This document shows, in pieces, positions 22,281 to 34,921 of a stretch of 64,000 nucleotides of DNA (its first letter is position 1; the number at the start of each line of letters is the position of its first letter). Both the position numbers and the translations under genes were made by a program. The DNA comes from Colocasia esculenta (lineage: Eukaryota > Streptophyta > Magnoliopsida > Alismatales > Araceae), in contig CM024763.1 of the NCBI GenBank assembly GCA_014218235.1, positions 82,322,244 through 82,386,243 of the forward strand. The letters are read 5' to 3'. Below the pieces are notes generated by a model that was given only the letters and a program-made list of their open reading frames with translations, ran no database searches and was not told where the DNA came from.

Positions 22281-24599
22281 AGAAGGAATTCAAAAGGACA
22301 GTGTAGGAAAATAGCTAATCAGAAGGTTATCAAAAGGCTGACTTTTAGTTGTGCTAATGCAAATAGTTGTCCCCTTTTTTGTATGGGGGGCTCATTAGTT
22401 TAGGTGCTGCAATGGGTGAATATGGTCGCTGGCTAACAAATGGCCACATCAACTACATCATATTAAATTGAATACGAAAAATAGAACCGTGAATGCAGGT
22501 TCACTCTTACCACTGGTCTGTCTCCGTCACTCGTGTTCCAATGCCTGTGATAATTATATATATGATATGATGAATTTCCTACCCTTCGACAGATAGGGAA
22601 AAACAAATTTATACATTTCATCATGGCTCGGTATCAGAAGTTTATATGAAAAATTGTATTCTATAAGTGGCCTGTGTCTCCCTGGAAGGGATTGACATGT
22701 CCATTTCACCTAGAAAGCTGAACCATGGTCGGGTTATTTTCCTTAGTTTTTCTTAATGTTTTCTTTTAATAGCAGCGGCGGCGCAGGTGCCTCGTCTTAA
22801 ACAAGCCTGTAGGGGATTCGGCGGCCAATTGAGATGTCCTTCAAGAGTAGTGAATCTAACCCATCATATGTTCTGAGATACACTCCACTTTATGACCACT
22901 GGGATGATTCTCTTTGCCATTCCACCTCCCATCATGTTACTTTTGATGGTCTTTACCTTTGGAAACATGGGTAGGGAAGGGCATCTCTTTCCTCTTGTTC
23001 TGTACTTGGCACGTTATATGTCTTGCCTTTTGAGGACCCCTCTGAAATGCCCATGCACTTTCTGACAACGAAATATTCTCCACTTCTTTTGGTGAGGGTG
23101 CTCAGCTCCCCACCCCCAGTTGGATTTTACCTAATATGTTGTGTCACTACTACCATCAACTTTCAAGTCCTCATTGTCAATTACCTACTTGACATTGACA
23201 CCACCTAAACGCCATACAACAATTCCTCTATAAGGTGTGCATGTGTAGAGGATCCATGTGTATTTGAAGGGTGCATAGGGTGTCGTCTTGATCGTACTCT
23301 TGCAATTTGTAGGTTCATCTATGCTGAAGGGGCAAAACGTATGGTTTTCATGCAATCGAAGCTTAATGTTATAGTACAGTCAAGCCCCATCAAAGGGTCT
23401 CGACTACTCCGCGGTCGTGTGTGAGATTTCTAATTCACTCTTGAGAGACGGTCAATGGGCATATGCACACAAGTGAGTTGTTCTCCCTTGTGAGAGAGAC
23501 CTGATGGAGCCACTCACTTTGAGGGAAGGAAGGAAGGGATAAGATGATGAGTGGCCTCGCTTTCAGCTGTTCCTTTCTTTCATCCCCACAATGATGCTGT
23601 CTGATGATCCAAGTTTATCAAGGCACGGAGTCATCTCTTCACAGTTTTGACGCACTTGCAAGATCCGCACAGCCATGCCCTCACTTTGTCATGCTCAGAA
23701 ACGCCTTCTAACTCTTTCATCTCTCCACTGAGTATCCTCAAAAGGAGTGTCAAAAGCTATGGCATAATGACAGCATTCTTCTTCGTGATTACCGGCATCA
23801 TTTAAAGTAGGAATTACAATTCTTTTTGAACAACTATTTTTCAAATTTTATAATCTTTTCATATTACAAATTGTTAAAAGAGAGCCATATAGACATTAAT
23901 CCTACACCAGATATCTAGGTAGAACTCCTGTACTTATATTGCCTGAGCTTTAGAATCTTAATGCCCATGGTATCAGAGTAAGGGCCAGGGCCTATCGTAT
24001 TTTCACCTCCTCCCTATTCAATTCCATTTGGGGGGGGGGGGGGGGGGGGGGGGGGGGAGGTGTTATATGTTGCACACACTCTTTATATTTTGGTTGATTA
24101 ACAAAAATATATTCATTAGAATCATCATTAGTTTAGTCAAATTATCTTAATCATTGCAATTATAATGGTTTGTCTTCAGAACTCAAATTAATCAATTATC
24201 TGTATTGTCTTCTTTAGAAATAACCGGTTATCTAGATTAATTGATTATTTTTGGTCTTGATTCATCAAAATAATAAGTTATTTGAGACTCACTTAGAAAA
24301 AATAAAATAATCAATTATGAATAAAAAATCAATTATATTGTCGTCCTTACTTTCAATAACGATAATATTTTAAAATACTTGTCTTGATCTTTTCATTATT
24401 GTGTCTTTGCTATAATCTTCAAAGAAATGATCTCAACTATTCTCATAATTAATGGAGACGATTTAAGTATTTAAATTATTCTTATTCTCCTTGATATGAC
24501 CAAGTCAAGAATACTTGTTTACATGATTTATATACATATGTTCTGCTAACTACAACGTGACACACATTAAATGTGTATTTGAATTTCTAAATATTGTAC
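22281..24599. other. bZIP 3' UTR and downstream intergenic DNA
   Basis: The first ~400 bp follow the stop codon and probably include the 3' UTR; no single poly(A) site could be chosen. The rest has only short ORFs without recognisable similarity. A 28-G run lies at 24,030-24,057, and AT-rich sequence follows it. Confidence 0.5.
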
Positions 24600-25832
24600 T
24601 CTGTAGGTTTTGATGATCACAAAAATATTAATTTATTCCATGATGATGAAATCACAATAGATCAATTCTCATTCATGTTCATGACCCAAGTGTTTGAACT
24701 ATTCATATTTTATTTGAGGGTCTAATTTGTATGTTAAGTGTGTAGTAAAATATGTCAAAAGTCGCATATGAAGTGGACTTCACATATATAGGCCAAGACT
24801 TAGACAAAGCAGAGATAGAAGACTGATTGAAATACTGCAAAATTGATAGAATCGACCGACCTATTTTTGAAAATAGGTCGACTAACCTAGCCAGTAATAT
24901 TTTGGTCTGTAGGAACAGTAAAATCGGTCAAACAATGTCAGCACATCGAAATACAAGTGTTTGAAATCGGATGACCGATTTCAGGAAATCGCTCGACTGA
25001 TTCCGTCGTTTCTCGACACGGACTTTCCTAAAAAGAATCCTATGAAGGTTGAACTCTTTCCAAACTTTGAGGGATCTTTTGAGATTATAAATACAACATG
25101 TTATTATGATTTGGAAGAGTTCTCCACACACCCGAGTCCATCTTGTGCCCTAGAGTTCAGACCAAGGGTTTCTTGCCCTAGAGAGATCTACGCGAAGCCT
25201 TGAATGTCCAGAAGGTTGGAAGATGAATTCTTATTGATCCAAAAGACTTTCTAACATCCCAAGGAGCTCATCTTCATCAGAAAGACATGGGCTTGGGTGA
25301 TGAGATCCTGGTTCTTCACTTGGAGAGTTTTACATCGGCGATGTTGCTTCTATAGTGGCTCTTCATTATTTAGACGGGGGGAATCTTTATACTTTCGATT
25401 TTACTATTTTCCCCACTGTCATATGCCTATTGGGACTTGTCAATTTCGTACTAAACATAATCGTGTGTGTGTGCTCGATTTGTGAGTGTTTGATTGGTGT
25501 GTAGTGCGTGAGACACATACATACCGGGTTATCTCGTCCCTGAAAACGAGGTAAGGTTTGTGTTGTTCCCGGAAACAACCATGTGTGTGGTGGGGGATTT
25601 TAACTTGTACCAGAAAACAAGTTAGTAGAAAATCCTCATGGGGGTGTGAGGTAGTGGACGTAGGTGCACACGAGGGTGTGTTTGTCGAACCACTCTAAAT
25701 CCTACGTGCACTTGTGGTTTGATTCCATCTTTTCTATCTCCATTCTATGCATGTTAGGATAGTTGGTTTCGCTATTTTAATTGTCATATTCTGCTGTACA
25801 CATCGTTCTATAGATTGTCTTAATTGAGTCTT
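24600..25832 (+). mobile_element. Copia-type solo LTR remnant (approximate left edge)
   Basis: Resembles the other Copia-type LTRs: a GGTTTTGATGATCAC segment near the start; a palindrome-rich U3 with GACCTATTTTTGAAAATAGGTC at about 24,860; a TATA box ATTATAAATACAAC at ~25,085; and the conserved U5 motif GTGGACGTAGG...GTCGAACCACTC...CTACGTGCACTTGTGGTTTG (25,654-25,725), parallel to 39,801-39,870. It ends where a TGTCACG LTR begins at 25,833. The left terminus was not determined and no primer-binding site follows, so it is a solo or truncated LTR. Confidence 0.55.
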
Positions 25833-27824
25833 GTCACGCCCTGACGCGGAATATTAGAACGTGAGGCAGTTGCAAGTAAGTAAGTATAGAGCGTATAATA
25901 GACATCAAACCATTTGACAATTGAATAACACTAAATCAAATGTATTTCATTGATATTTCCACTAATGTCTATTACAACCACTAATTCAGAGCCATTACTT
26001 AGGGCCCAAATGACATCATTACAATGAATAGAAAGAAAGGACTAATCTAAGACTCTAATATGACGCTAGTACGCCAGGGTACTCTTGATTCACTCCTAGT
26101 CATCCCCATCCTCATGAGTGTCGATGTCTTCCTTGGTCTCACCTAAGAACACATGTCAAATAATGCAGGGTGAGCGATAACGCCCAGTAGGACTTACATC
26201 TCATAGTCAGGCATGCTTTACATGATTAATGTTTTAAAGAGCTGAGTAACTAATGATAGGGATAGAGTCAATTAATGTTGAGCAAGGGATGGCACAATAG
26301 CATGATTCAAAATAGCACAAGTGTTAAGTATAGCACCGAGAGCAGGATGGCCATAACACAAATAGCACAATAAAGTTCATGATAGCATATAGCACAACGA
26401 GTCGAGTATAGTATAGCACTTTCATTGTCATTAGATAGTCAAGATAGATAGCACTTGAGTGTAATGCCAAACACTCTGGTCAATTAACTTCCGTGGGCAC
26501 TAGCACTTTTGGGCGTACCTCCCAGGGCCAGACCGAGCCCCTTTTATATTGCCAAGCATTAGTCATGTTGTTTGTCTTTAGAAAATTAGTCAAATTGCCA
26601 TAGAGAGTACCAAGAATAGATGAGAGTAATTGAAGAATAGACGAGAGTGTAGAGAGAACATGAATAGATGAGCAAATGGAGTATAGATGAGTACTCTAGG
26701 TCAATGCACATAACACAACGTTTAAATAGGTGACAGTAACAGTTGCACAACACACATGGTTGGTGCTGGAAGTCAGGTAGAATTCACTAACCACCCACTG
26801 GTCCTACTGCAAACACAGTCCAAAGGTTTAGCGTGATATCAAGGTAAGAGAGAATATCTAAAGCCGTTTGGATCATGCTGATCCCTAAGTGTATTATAAG
26901 TATTGATGGTACAACCCGTTCGGTCTCCATGAGGGAATCCACAGAGTATGGAGTCTTATGGAGGTATTAACAAAATGTTCCTAGTCTGCCAGAATGGAAT
27001 GTCCAACAGAGAAATTCCAAGTTGTCAAGAGAGTAGTGTGTAAAGAAACAAGTTGCTCGACGTCCTAGAGATATTGTAGAATAGTGGAGCATCCGTAACA
27101 ATGTTCCAAAACAACACAAGAAATGAAAACAAGTCTATTATTAAAATAGGGTAATGATATACAATTATTGAACTAAATTACCAGGTATATTATGAATGTA
27201 TTTTCTATAAGGTCTTGTGGAAAATTTCAATATTTGGTGTGTGCATGTGAGAGAAATTAAGAGAGCATATGAGAGTCATGCACATATCGTTTTAAATAAG
27301 AAAATCATGTGAATATTATTAAAAATTGATTAACATGATGTTACTGTTCGTCATACAGCATTACAGGTGCTTAAGCATGATTATATAGCATGGATAATCA
27401 AGATCTAATGAATTTAAGGTTGTTGGAAATACATAGTAAATCGCGACAGGGGGTAACAGCCGTGTTTAAGACAATCGATTACTGACCAGAAACGCGATGG
27501 CCAGGTTAGACGCGTTCAAGACAATTGGTAGGGGTGCATCGACTGGTGGCTACCTAAACGTGACAGAGTCCACGGACGCTTAAGGGCAATCGGATAGTTG
27601 TCACATTCAAGGGCAATCGGTTGATGACTCAGAAACGCAATGTATAGGTTCAACGCGTTCATGTAACTTCTTTAAATTGAAATAAACTCAAATCCCAAAG
27701 GAAAAAAATAGGTCAACTTGCAATGCCATGTACAGTTGAGTATCAGAAAGACACTGAAAACTAGGCAGCACACAGTTTGATGCAATCAGATTCTTTCAGA
27801 ACAAAACTAAAGCACGACGGTCTA
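25833..27824 (-). mobile_element. Chromovirus-type LTR, interrupted copy
   Basis: On the plus strand it starts TGTCACGCCCTGACGCGG, the mirror of an LTR end, and shares landmark blocks with the LTRs at 14.1 and 34.2 kb (GCCCAGTAGGACTTACAT at 26,190; GGTACAACCCGTTCGGTCTCCATGAGGGAA at 26,906 in part; TAGTCTGCCAGAATGGAATGTCCAACAGA). U3 phrases of the CGCGA/GCGTTCAAG type recur at 27,440-27,660. It is cut at 27,824 by the LTR beginning TGTGACGG. No coding sequence. Confidence 0.7.
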
Positions 27825-30800
27825 TGTGACGGTCCTCGTCGTTCAAACTCGTTAACCTAATAACGAGCTTGACCTAACTCCGTCTCCCGCGGACGAGCCG
27901 TAGCCTCACAAGGGATATCAATCAAACTAGTCCATAGAAATATAAAGGAAATAACTCAAATATATATAAGATTGCACATCTCACAAATATTTACATGAAA
28001 TATACATAGCCAGTTCTCAACTACAGTCAAATACAGAGTACAGTAACCTGGGGCATACTCCGAGGAGAACAAAAGTAAAGATCACACTGCTGGTGGTGAG
28101 GGCCCAACTCTGCTACAGCGCGGCTCCGAACTAGACGAAAGACGAGAAGCCTCCTGCTCTCCCTCACCTGGAAGAAGTAGGGGTGAGCCTCACGAGTCAC
28201 AGGCTCAGTAGGAAAACTCCCCTAAAATTCGTACAATTCAAACTCACAAAGTACAGAAGTAGGAAGCTACACTAGGCAATTTATAGGAATAGCTACACAT
28301 GATATTAAAGCTGTAAATAACAATTATCTCATGCTATTAACAAAAATCAACCTTTAATAAGTAAACGACAAACCTCGTCCAGGGGTATGGGCTAAAGTAG
28401 AAAATGCCACACTCGGGTCAAGAAGACTGGTTCGCGACACCAACAACTAACCCAGACAAACCATATAGGACTACCTCTCAGCCTCGCAGCAGCAGACGAA
28501 AGATCCAGCTGCCACTCCACCACAACAAACCAAAGAACTGTGGAGACCAACCAACACCACTCCTGCGGACCACACTACTGCAGGCCCATGCCTGGCACCT
28601 TTAGGGACTCCGACCCGAGCTCCCTAAAGTGAGGCACTAGAAAACAAGACTAGCTGGGGCCCAGTACGTCTATTGGTGTCCATAACCCTCAACCACGAGC
28701 GCGCTACAAGAAACCAAACACAAACTCTCACAAGTCGGTGTCCCTCTGTCGTCTTTCCCTCAGCCGGACGTATAACTCTACACAAGAGTGAGGGTGTCCA
28801 GGAAGACGACACAGACCTCGATGGTACACAAGTACCGGGACAAGCCCCGAGCACTAACATGCCTGGCTCACACAAAACTTGGGGCTCCCAATTGAAGAGG
28901 TATCCACGGTAGGCGTCGCACTACTCGCCACGCACACACAAACCACGTGAACACCGCATAAATCATGTGAACAACACGTTCCTCAAACTCTACAAGTGCC
29001 GATGCACCGCTTACCATTGCCAAGCATAACAAATAAAGATAATCCGATAAACACATAACCTTGCACAAGTCCATTGCCATCGGGAACCAAAACGTGACAG
29101 GGTCCACTGTCACCTTCAGAACGGGACGCCTTGATATGGCACGTTCTGAAGAAGAACACGATGGGTCGGGTTGTCGCGTTCAGGTCCGCCGCCTTCACAG
29201 ACGGTGACCTAAATCCGGGATCCATCTCCGAAATCCCCATGCAAACCATGCTAACTACCATGAAACCCAATTATTCAAGCTCCAAGCATTACACTAGCAT
29301 GGTATCTACTATCTACAGCATGTAAAACAAGTTAAACATGCTTAACAAGCAATCCATGAAGAGAAATAGGGTAGAATCTCCCTACCCTTGCGAAGAACGC
29401 GAAGAACGACGATACCCCGGCGTTTCCCCCGCTTCGTAGCACATCCTCATGGCAAGACCACACCAAATCCGACTCAAAAATGTCAAATCGCCCAAGAACC
29501 AGCGAAATCTCCTCCCCCTGGCCGAATAGAGCTTGTTGGGCTCTGTTTGGCCAACCTAGGTTAAGAGCATTTCGCAGATGAGAACGCGACGTACCCTACC
29601 ATCACGACCTGAATGTGACGGAGAAGGTTGTCACCTTCTCATGGCCGACGTCAGCAGACCGCCCAGCGTGGGCTACGCGGTGGACATGCAAATGAAGACT
29701 CACCAGCGGCGGCAACTAGAACGCGACTCTCTGGACCATCGCGTTAAGAACGCGATGCCCAGCTCTGTCGCGTTCACAAACAGTGAACCAACGAGTGCTT
29801 TGGGCCCAAACTCTCAGCCCACGAAGCCTCGCAACCTGCCAAACACCCCAAACACAGACCATGGGCCACACATTGGCCACCACAACCGCTAAACCTCTAT
29901 CTGAACGGTCAATACGCTATAGTCTATGCTGTCACTTTTAAGGTAATCGTAACTGGTGGGTCTGGCATGATATCAGTCTCTAAATCGCGACGTCTGTAGT
30001 GGTCGTGGTTTAGGGTTCAAATCGAGAACAGTGAAAATCGACGTAGTCATGCATGTAAGGCCTATAACTCGAGATCTTGGGCTCTTTAGGCAAAACTATG
30101 AACATGAAAGTTGTAGAGGACGATAAGTAGAAAAGAACTATGTTTTTTGGTTGACTCAATTTGGTCTTGGGATGCGTGAAACACAATATGAACATGAAAA
30201 GCCCTAATCTTGCATGGTGCTTGGAAAACGCTTAATACTCGAAGCATGATTGATGAAAATTAGGCAAAACATGTGCATATAAAACTAGGCATGAAGAGCT
30301 TTAAAATGGTATAGGATTTGTTCATCTTTAGCCCATGAACACCTACCTTTGGATGATGTAAACTCCTATGGTTATGAACACGAAGAGCAAGCTTGTAGAT
30401 TTTCTAGTAGCCTTCTCCCCACGATTCCCTCCTCCTATGGTCTCTTCTTCATGTCCAAGAAGTCATAGCAGAGCAATAGGGTCGGCCATGAAGGGTTTGG
30501 GGGTGTATTTATGCATCTAGCTTTATTAATTCCTAACGTAACTCTAACTTCCCTTTAACTACGAATTTCTATATTTATCTAGCGTTCGTAGCATAATCCT
30601 CCTAATTGGGTTAGGAGTCTATTTTAGATATATATTTGTCATATTAGTGATTTACTTGCCCTTTTTAAATTAGAAAATAATAGTGTTACAAATTTTATAG
30701 TATTTTCTTTTATTCTATCTTTTAAAACTTTTATTTTGGCCCAATAACTTTCATATGAACCATTTATTAAAGCTCATCACTTATTTTTACTTATTGGGTT

Positions 30801-30866
30801 TTAATTAAATCATATTTCTTTAATATTTCTATTTATTTATTTATTTAAAAATAGCAGGTTGCTACA
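27825..30866 (-). mobile_element. 3' LTR of Tekay/Del-like Gypsy element
   Basis: Plus-strand boundaries TGTGACGG...GCTACA; on the minus strand the LTR runs TGTAGCAACC to GTCACA, directly after a polypurine tract and the end of pol. It is ~3.0 kb, typical of Tekay/Del. It has the usual GGGGTGAGCCTCACGAG...CTCAGTAGG block (28,170-28,220) and repeated GAACGCGAC/GTGACGG phrases (29,090-29,770). Open frames across 28.4-29.9 kb are not genes. Confidence 0.8.
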
Positions 30867-30879
30867 TCCTCCTCCCCTT
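30867..30879 (-). other. Gypsy polypurine tract
   Basis: On the minus strand AAGGGGAGGAGGA immediately precedes the LTR's TGTAGCAACC; this is the expected plus-strand primer and fixes the LTR edge at 30,866. Confidence 0.85.
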
Positions 30880-30910
30880 AAAAAAGAATTTGGTCTCCAA
30901 ATTCATATGA

Positions 30911-32439
30911 TCATAACAGGGAGAATGTCTTACTGAAAATGTCTGGGTAGTTCTGCCTCATTGTTGATTCGGGTTCCCATGTGATTTCTTCTACTCCACG
31001 ATTATTCCATAGAATCTTTATCATGGGTATAGACCGGTTCCTGAGTTGTTGCCATTTCCAATCCAGTATTTTGATTGGCTTCTCCTCAGAAGTCATATCC
31101 TTATGAAGCACTAAGCCCTCATGGCATATGATACGGGTAGGATTGTACACATACTTCCTGAGCATAGAAACATGGAATACATTGTGTACGAACGCTAGAT
31201 GTGGGGGCAATGCCAGTCGGTATGCGACTTCACCAACCCTTGCGAGCACTTCAAAAGGGCCAATGAATCTTGGACTTAGCTTCCCTTTGACTCCAAATCT
31301 TTGAATTCCACGAGTAGGAGATACCTTCAAAAGTACATGATCTCCCACTTGAAATTTTAAGTCTCTCCTTCTCTTGTCAGCATAGCTCTTCTGTCTGGAT
31401 TGAGCGATCTTAAGCTGATCCCAAATAACCTGGATGTCTTTGGTCGTAGTTTGTACCATGTTTGGGCCTAACTATTGCTGTTCACCAACTTCATTCCAGC
31501 ATACTGGTGATCTACAATTTCTACCATATAATGATTCAAATGGAGCCATCTTTATACTCACCTGATAACTATTGTTATAGGCGAACTCAATTAAGGATAA
31601 TTGCTCATTCCAATAGCCTTCAAAGTCTATTATGCAGGCTCTTAACGTGTCTTCCACAATTTGATTGGTCCTCTCAATCTGTCCATTAGTTTGTGGGTGA
31701 AAAGCAGTATTAAAGTTGAGTTTAGTACCAAGTGCAGCTTGTAGTCCTTTCCAGAAATGAGAGGTAAACCTTGGGTCATGATCCGAGACTATGGATGATG
31801 GAACTTCATGTAGTCTCACTATCTCTTTCACATACAGAGCGGCTAACACATCCACAGTCCACTTACTTTTAATTGGTAGAAAGTGTGCAGACTTAGTTAG
31901 CCAATCAACGATAACTTATATGGCGTTGAGTCCACCACGAGTCCTCGATAAACCCATGATGAAGTCCATGCCAATGCTTTTCCACTTCCACTCTAGGATT
32001 TCTAGAGGTCTGAGTACACTTGCAGGGCGCCGATGTTCTGCCTTTACTTGTTGACAAGTAAGATAATAAGCAACATGCTCTGCTACTTCCCTTTTCATGT
32101 TTGGCCACCAAAATGTTCTTTTCATGTCTTGATACATCTTGGTAGTGCCAGGATGAATAGTGTACTTGGTTCTATGAGCTTCATCCATTAGCTTCTTCTT
32201 GAGATCTTCATTGTCAGGTACACATGTTCTTCCTTGGAATACCAATCTTCCATCCTCGGTCATAGCAAAATCTGGTTTTTCTGCTAAGGTTTCCCTAACA
32301 CGAACCAAGAATGGATCATTGTCCTGTTAATCTTTGTCTTCCCAAGCATGTCAGATTGAATCTTGATATTTGCAACCAAGACTCGATCATCTCTGTGTTC
32401 AATATTTAAGTCTAACCTTGCGAATTGTTCTAGCAGTTG
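30911..32439 (-). pseudogene. Gypsy (Tekay/Del chromovirus) integrase and chromodomain
   Basis: Minus-strand order: the tail of the RNase H-integrase linker (LLEQFARLDLNIEHRDDRV, 32,439-32,340); the zinc-binding region (HPGTTKMYQDMKRTFWWPNM, CQQVKAEHRRP), in which the usual first Cys is Tyr (AYYLTCQQ); the rve core with WKWKSIGMDFIMGLSRTRGG, VSDHDPRFTSHFWKGLQ and HPQTNGQIERTNQ giving D, D and E; the GKLSPRFIGPFEVLARVGEVA module; and a C-terminal chromodomain (IKILWNNRGVEEITWEPES). Stops or frame changes occur near 31,916, 31,470 and 32,310. RT and protease are missing because the LTR at 32,440 starts here. Families are named from motifs. Confidence 0.92.
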
Positions 32440-34166
32440 TGTAACGACCTTCAAGAACCCAACCCTCGGCCACAACCAAGGACCCAATTTTTGCGGTCGC
32501 CGCCCACGGATCCAGGGACCCGGAAGGGCTATAAACAAGTCTAATAGGATTTGTAAAGGAAATAAATGTCAACTACAGAACTAGCAGCACACGCACGGAG
32601 AAACAGAAAGAAGAGCGAGACCGCGATGTAATGCTCTAGGTACAGTCTCAATCACACACACAACGAGTACAAATAAAAAGGGGGAGGACAGAGCCCTTAG
32701 GGGCATACTTCGAGGGTGAAGTACAATGGAAGTGGGGGAAACCCACTACTAGCTACGGGGATGACAACTACCACCCCGTCTCCTCCGCCCGACGTGCACC
32801 CGGTCACTGCTGAGAAGTCTCACCTAGAAAAAGAAGGGATGAGCTTCACAACAGAAGCTTAGTGGGACTACCAATCACCTACTGGCTCTAACATGCGGAA
32901 AAAAATATATAATCAAAGTAAATGGTAGCAGTTATATATATTCTAATTACACAGGAAAGTGCGGAAGCAAAGCCAACTAACTGGCAACAGTATGGAAGAA
33001 CACCGCGGTCAGAAACTCCGTACGGCCTGCACGTCGTGACCACCACACGGCTATAAACACAGACAGAGAGAACCCCGCTTGGACAAGCAATAATAGATAT
33101 GGAAAACGATACCACTAGTCAACCAGTCAGGAGCGTCCACTGACGTCTTACCCTCGACCTAGATCCGAACCTCCACGTCTCATCAGAGTGGGGACAGGAG
33201 CACAAAGTAACCACAACAGTAACCGCCGTAGTCTGGCCAGACTACGATCCCACGCCTGGCCTCTCTGGGTGGTTTCGGGGCCATAAAGAGCGAGGTAGTG
33301 AGAAAAAGGACTGGCTAGCCTACACCGGGTAGAACTCCAGCCGTCCTCGGTGTCCTAGACCAACCAAGAGAGCTCTGCGAATGACTCGACGCCGCTGTCC
33401 TAACCACCGTTTTCCCTTCTACTCCAGAGTCTGTGACTCGAGTACGCACGTCGCCACGAACGCTCCCTCTAAGGCGTACAAGGATGGGGGTCCCAGGTAA
33501 ACGGTAACAACCTCTCTCACGGGACAAGGCCTCAGGTGCTGAGCACTCGGCGAATGACTAGTGTAGGATCGTACTAGGAACTAGCATTGGTGCCATGGGT
33601 ACATCAAGAACTGGAAACGGAGAAGACTCCACGAGAAACGGAACTCCGCAAGAACTTACCTATATCTGATACTGTCGCGACGCCCTTGGCTGTTGCAACA
33701 CTGTCGTGACGCCAAGGCTGGCCACGACCTTGTCGCGATGCCCCTGGTCATCGCGATGATGTCGCGGCGCCCATGCCCGCCGCGACAACTGAAGCTGTTG
33801 TGGTCGGCGCATGCGTCACGACATCATCGCGACCCATAGGCCAGTCGCGATCTCAGCCGAGGGGGGTCCCGGTACAGTCTTCCCAAGGACCACCCTAAAA
33901 CCGTACAAAAACACATCCACAGGGGGAGGGGAGCATGGGAAACATGTAGGGAAGCTTCTAAATAAGGTAAACCACCCTCAAACCCCATAAAGCATGCATT
34001 ACAAGGAAATCTACACTCGAAGGGAACCTCACCCACCACGAGCATGGACCTCACACCCCGCAATCCCCAAAACCACGGAGAAACAAGGATCTCAAGGGAA
34101 AGGGGAGCATGCTAGAACGAGAGGAAAAGAAGGGTCTCTACCTTAAAGATTAGAGCCGAGCCGTTG
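32440..34166 (-). mobile_element. Second chromovirus-type LTR, inserted in the Gypsy pol, truncated
   Basis: Starts TGTAACGACC immediately after AGTTG, in the middle of the RNase H-integrase linker. It has the same layout as the other chromovirus LTRs (CACCTAGAAAAAGAAGGGATGAG block at ~32,820) but differs in sequence, so it is another subfamily. U3 carries repeated GTCGCGACGCC/GTCGCGATG phrases (33,670-33,850). No CA terminus is seen before the next LTR begins at 34,167, so its end is lost. Confidence 0.65.
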
Positions 34167-34921
34167 TGTCACGTCCCGAGAATTACGCAGCGGAATATTA
34201 GTTGTTATAAATATTAAAGTCGATATTTCGAGATGTGAGCAGTCGGCAAATAAGCCTCTAGCTAGCAAGCACTAGATGTGTTCACAACACATACATAATT
34301 GGGCCCAAATGAGCATCACTAATATTCAAATCTCAAACTTTGTCTTATTTCAAATGGAACTAATACAACTCTTTCATAGTTGAATAAAAAGAAAAGTACA
34401 TACGACCTCACTACCTACTACATGTTCTAACACTCAAGTAAACTAAGGATAGCAGCTAGATTGGAATGCTCTTCACTCGAACGCATTCCTTGGTCTCCTT
34501 CTTCAACTTCATAGTCACCTAGAATGTTAAAAGTAGGGAATGAGCAAACTAGCCCAGTAGGATTTATATCTCAATGTGCGGACAATGATATAAGTGATTA
34601 ACAATTTAGAACTAGGTAAGCACGATTTTCAAGATATGCATGAATGATAAATCTCATTAAACATGATACATGTACAAGATAGATTGAGCAATAACTATAG
34701 AACAAGATCTAGAATAAGGTACCAAGATAGAACTTAGCAATAGATCACTTTGAACAAGCACACGAGGTAGATCACGAGATGTCAATAGTTTGCAAGAACT
34801 CAAAATATCACTTAGTTGCAATAATTGTAGGATGGCCATATCATGCAAACAAGCACGCATGAGCACGATCATGTAACACTAATCAAGCACGAAGACACTA
34901 ATGTACACCAAGGAAAGATCC
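34167..34921 (-). mobile_element. Chromovirus-type LTR, part 1 (split by later insertions)
   Basis: Begins TGTCACGTCCCGAGAATTAC and contains CTCACTACCTACTAC and GCCCAGTAGGATTTATATC blocks matching the 14.1-kb and 25.8-kb LTRs. The sequence resumes after the solo LTR at 38,205 and again after the Copia insertion at 46,963. Confidence 0.75.

Noticed and set aside
28404..29892. Several 60-105 codon open frames
   Set aside because: All lie in the chromovirus LTR; no shared protein with the equivalent positions of other LTR copies.
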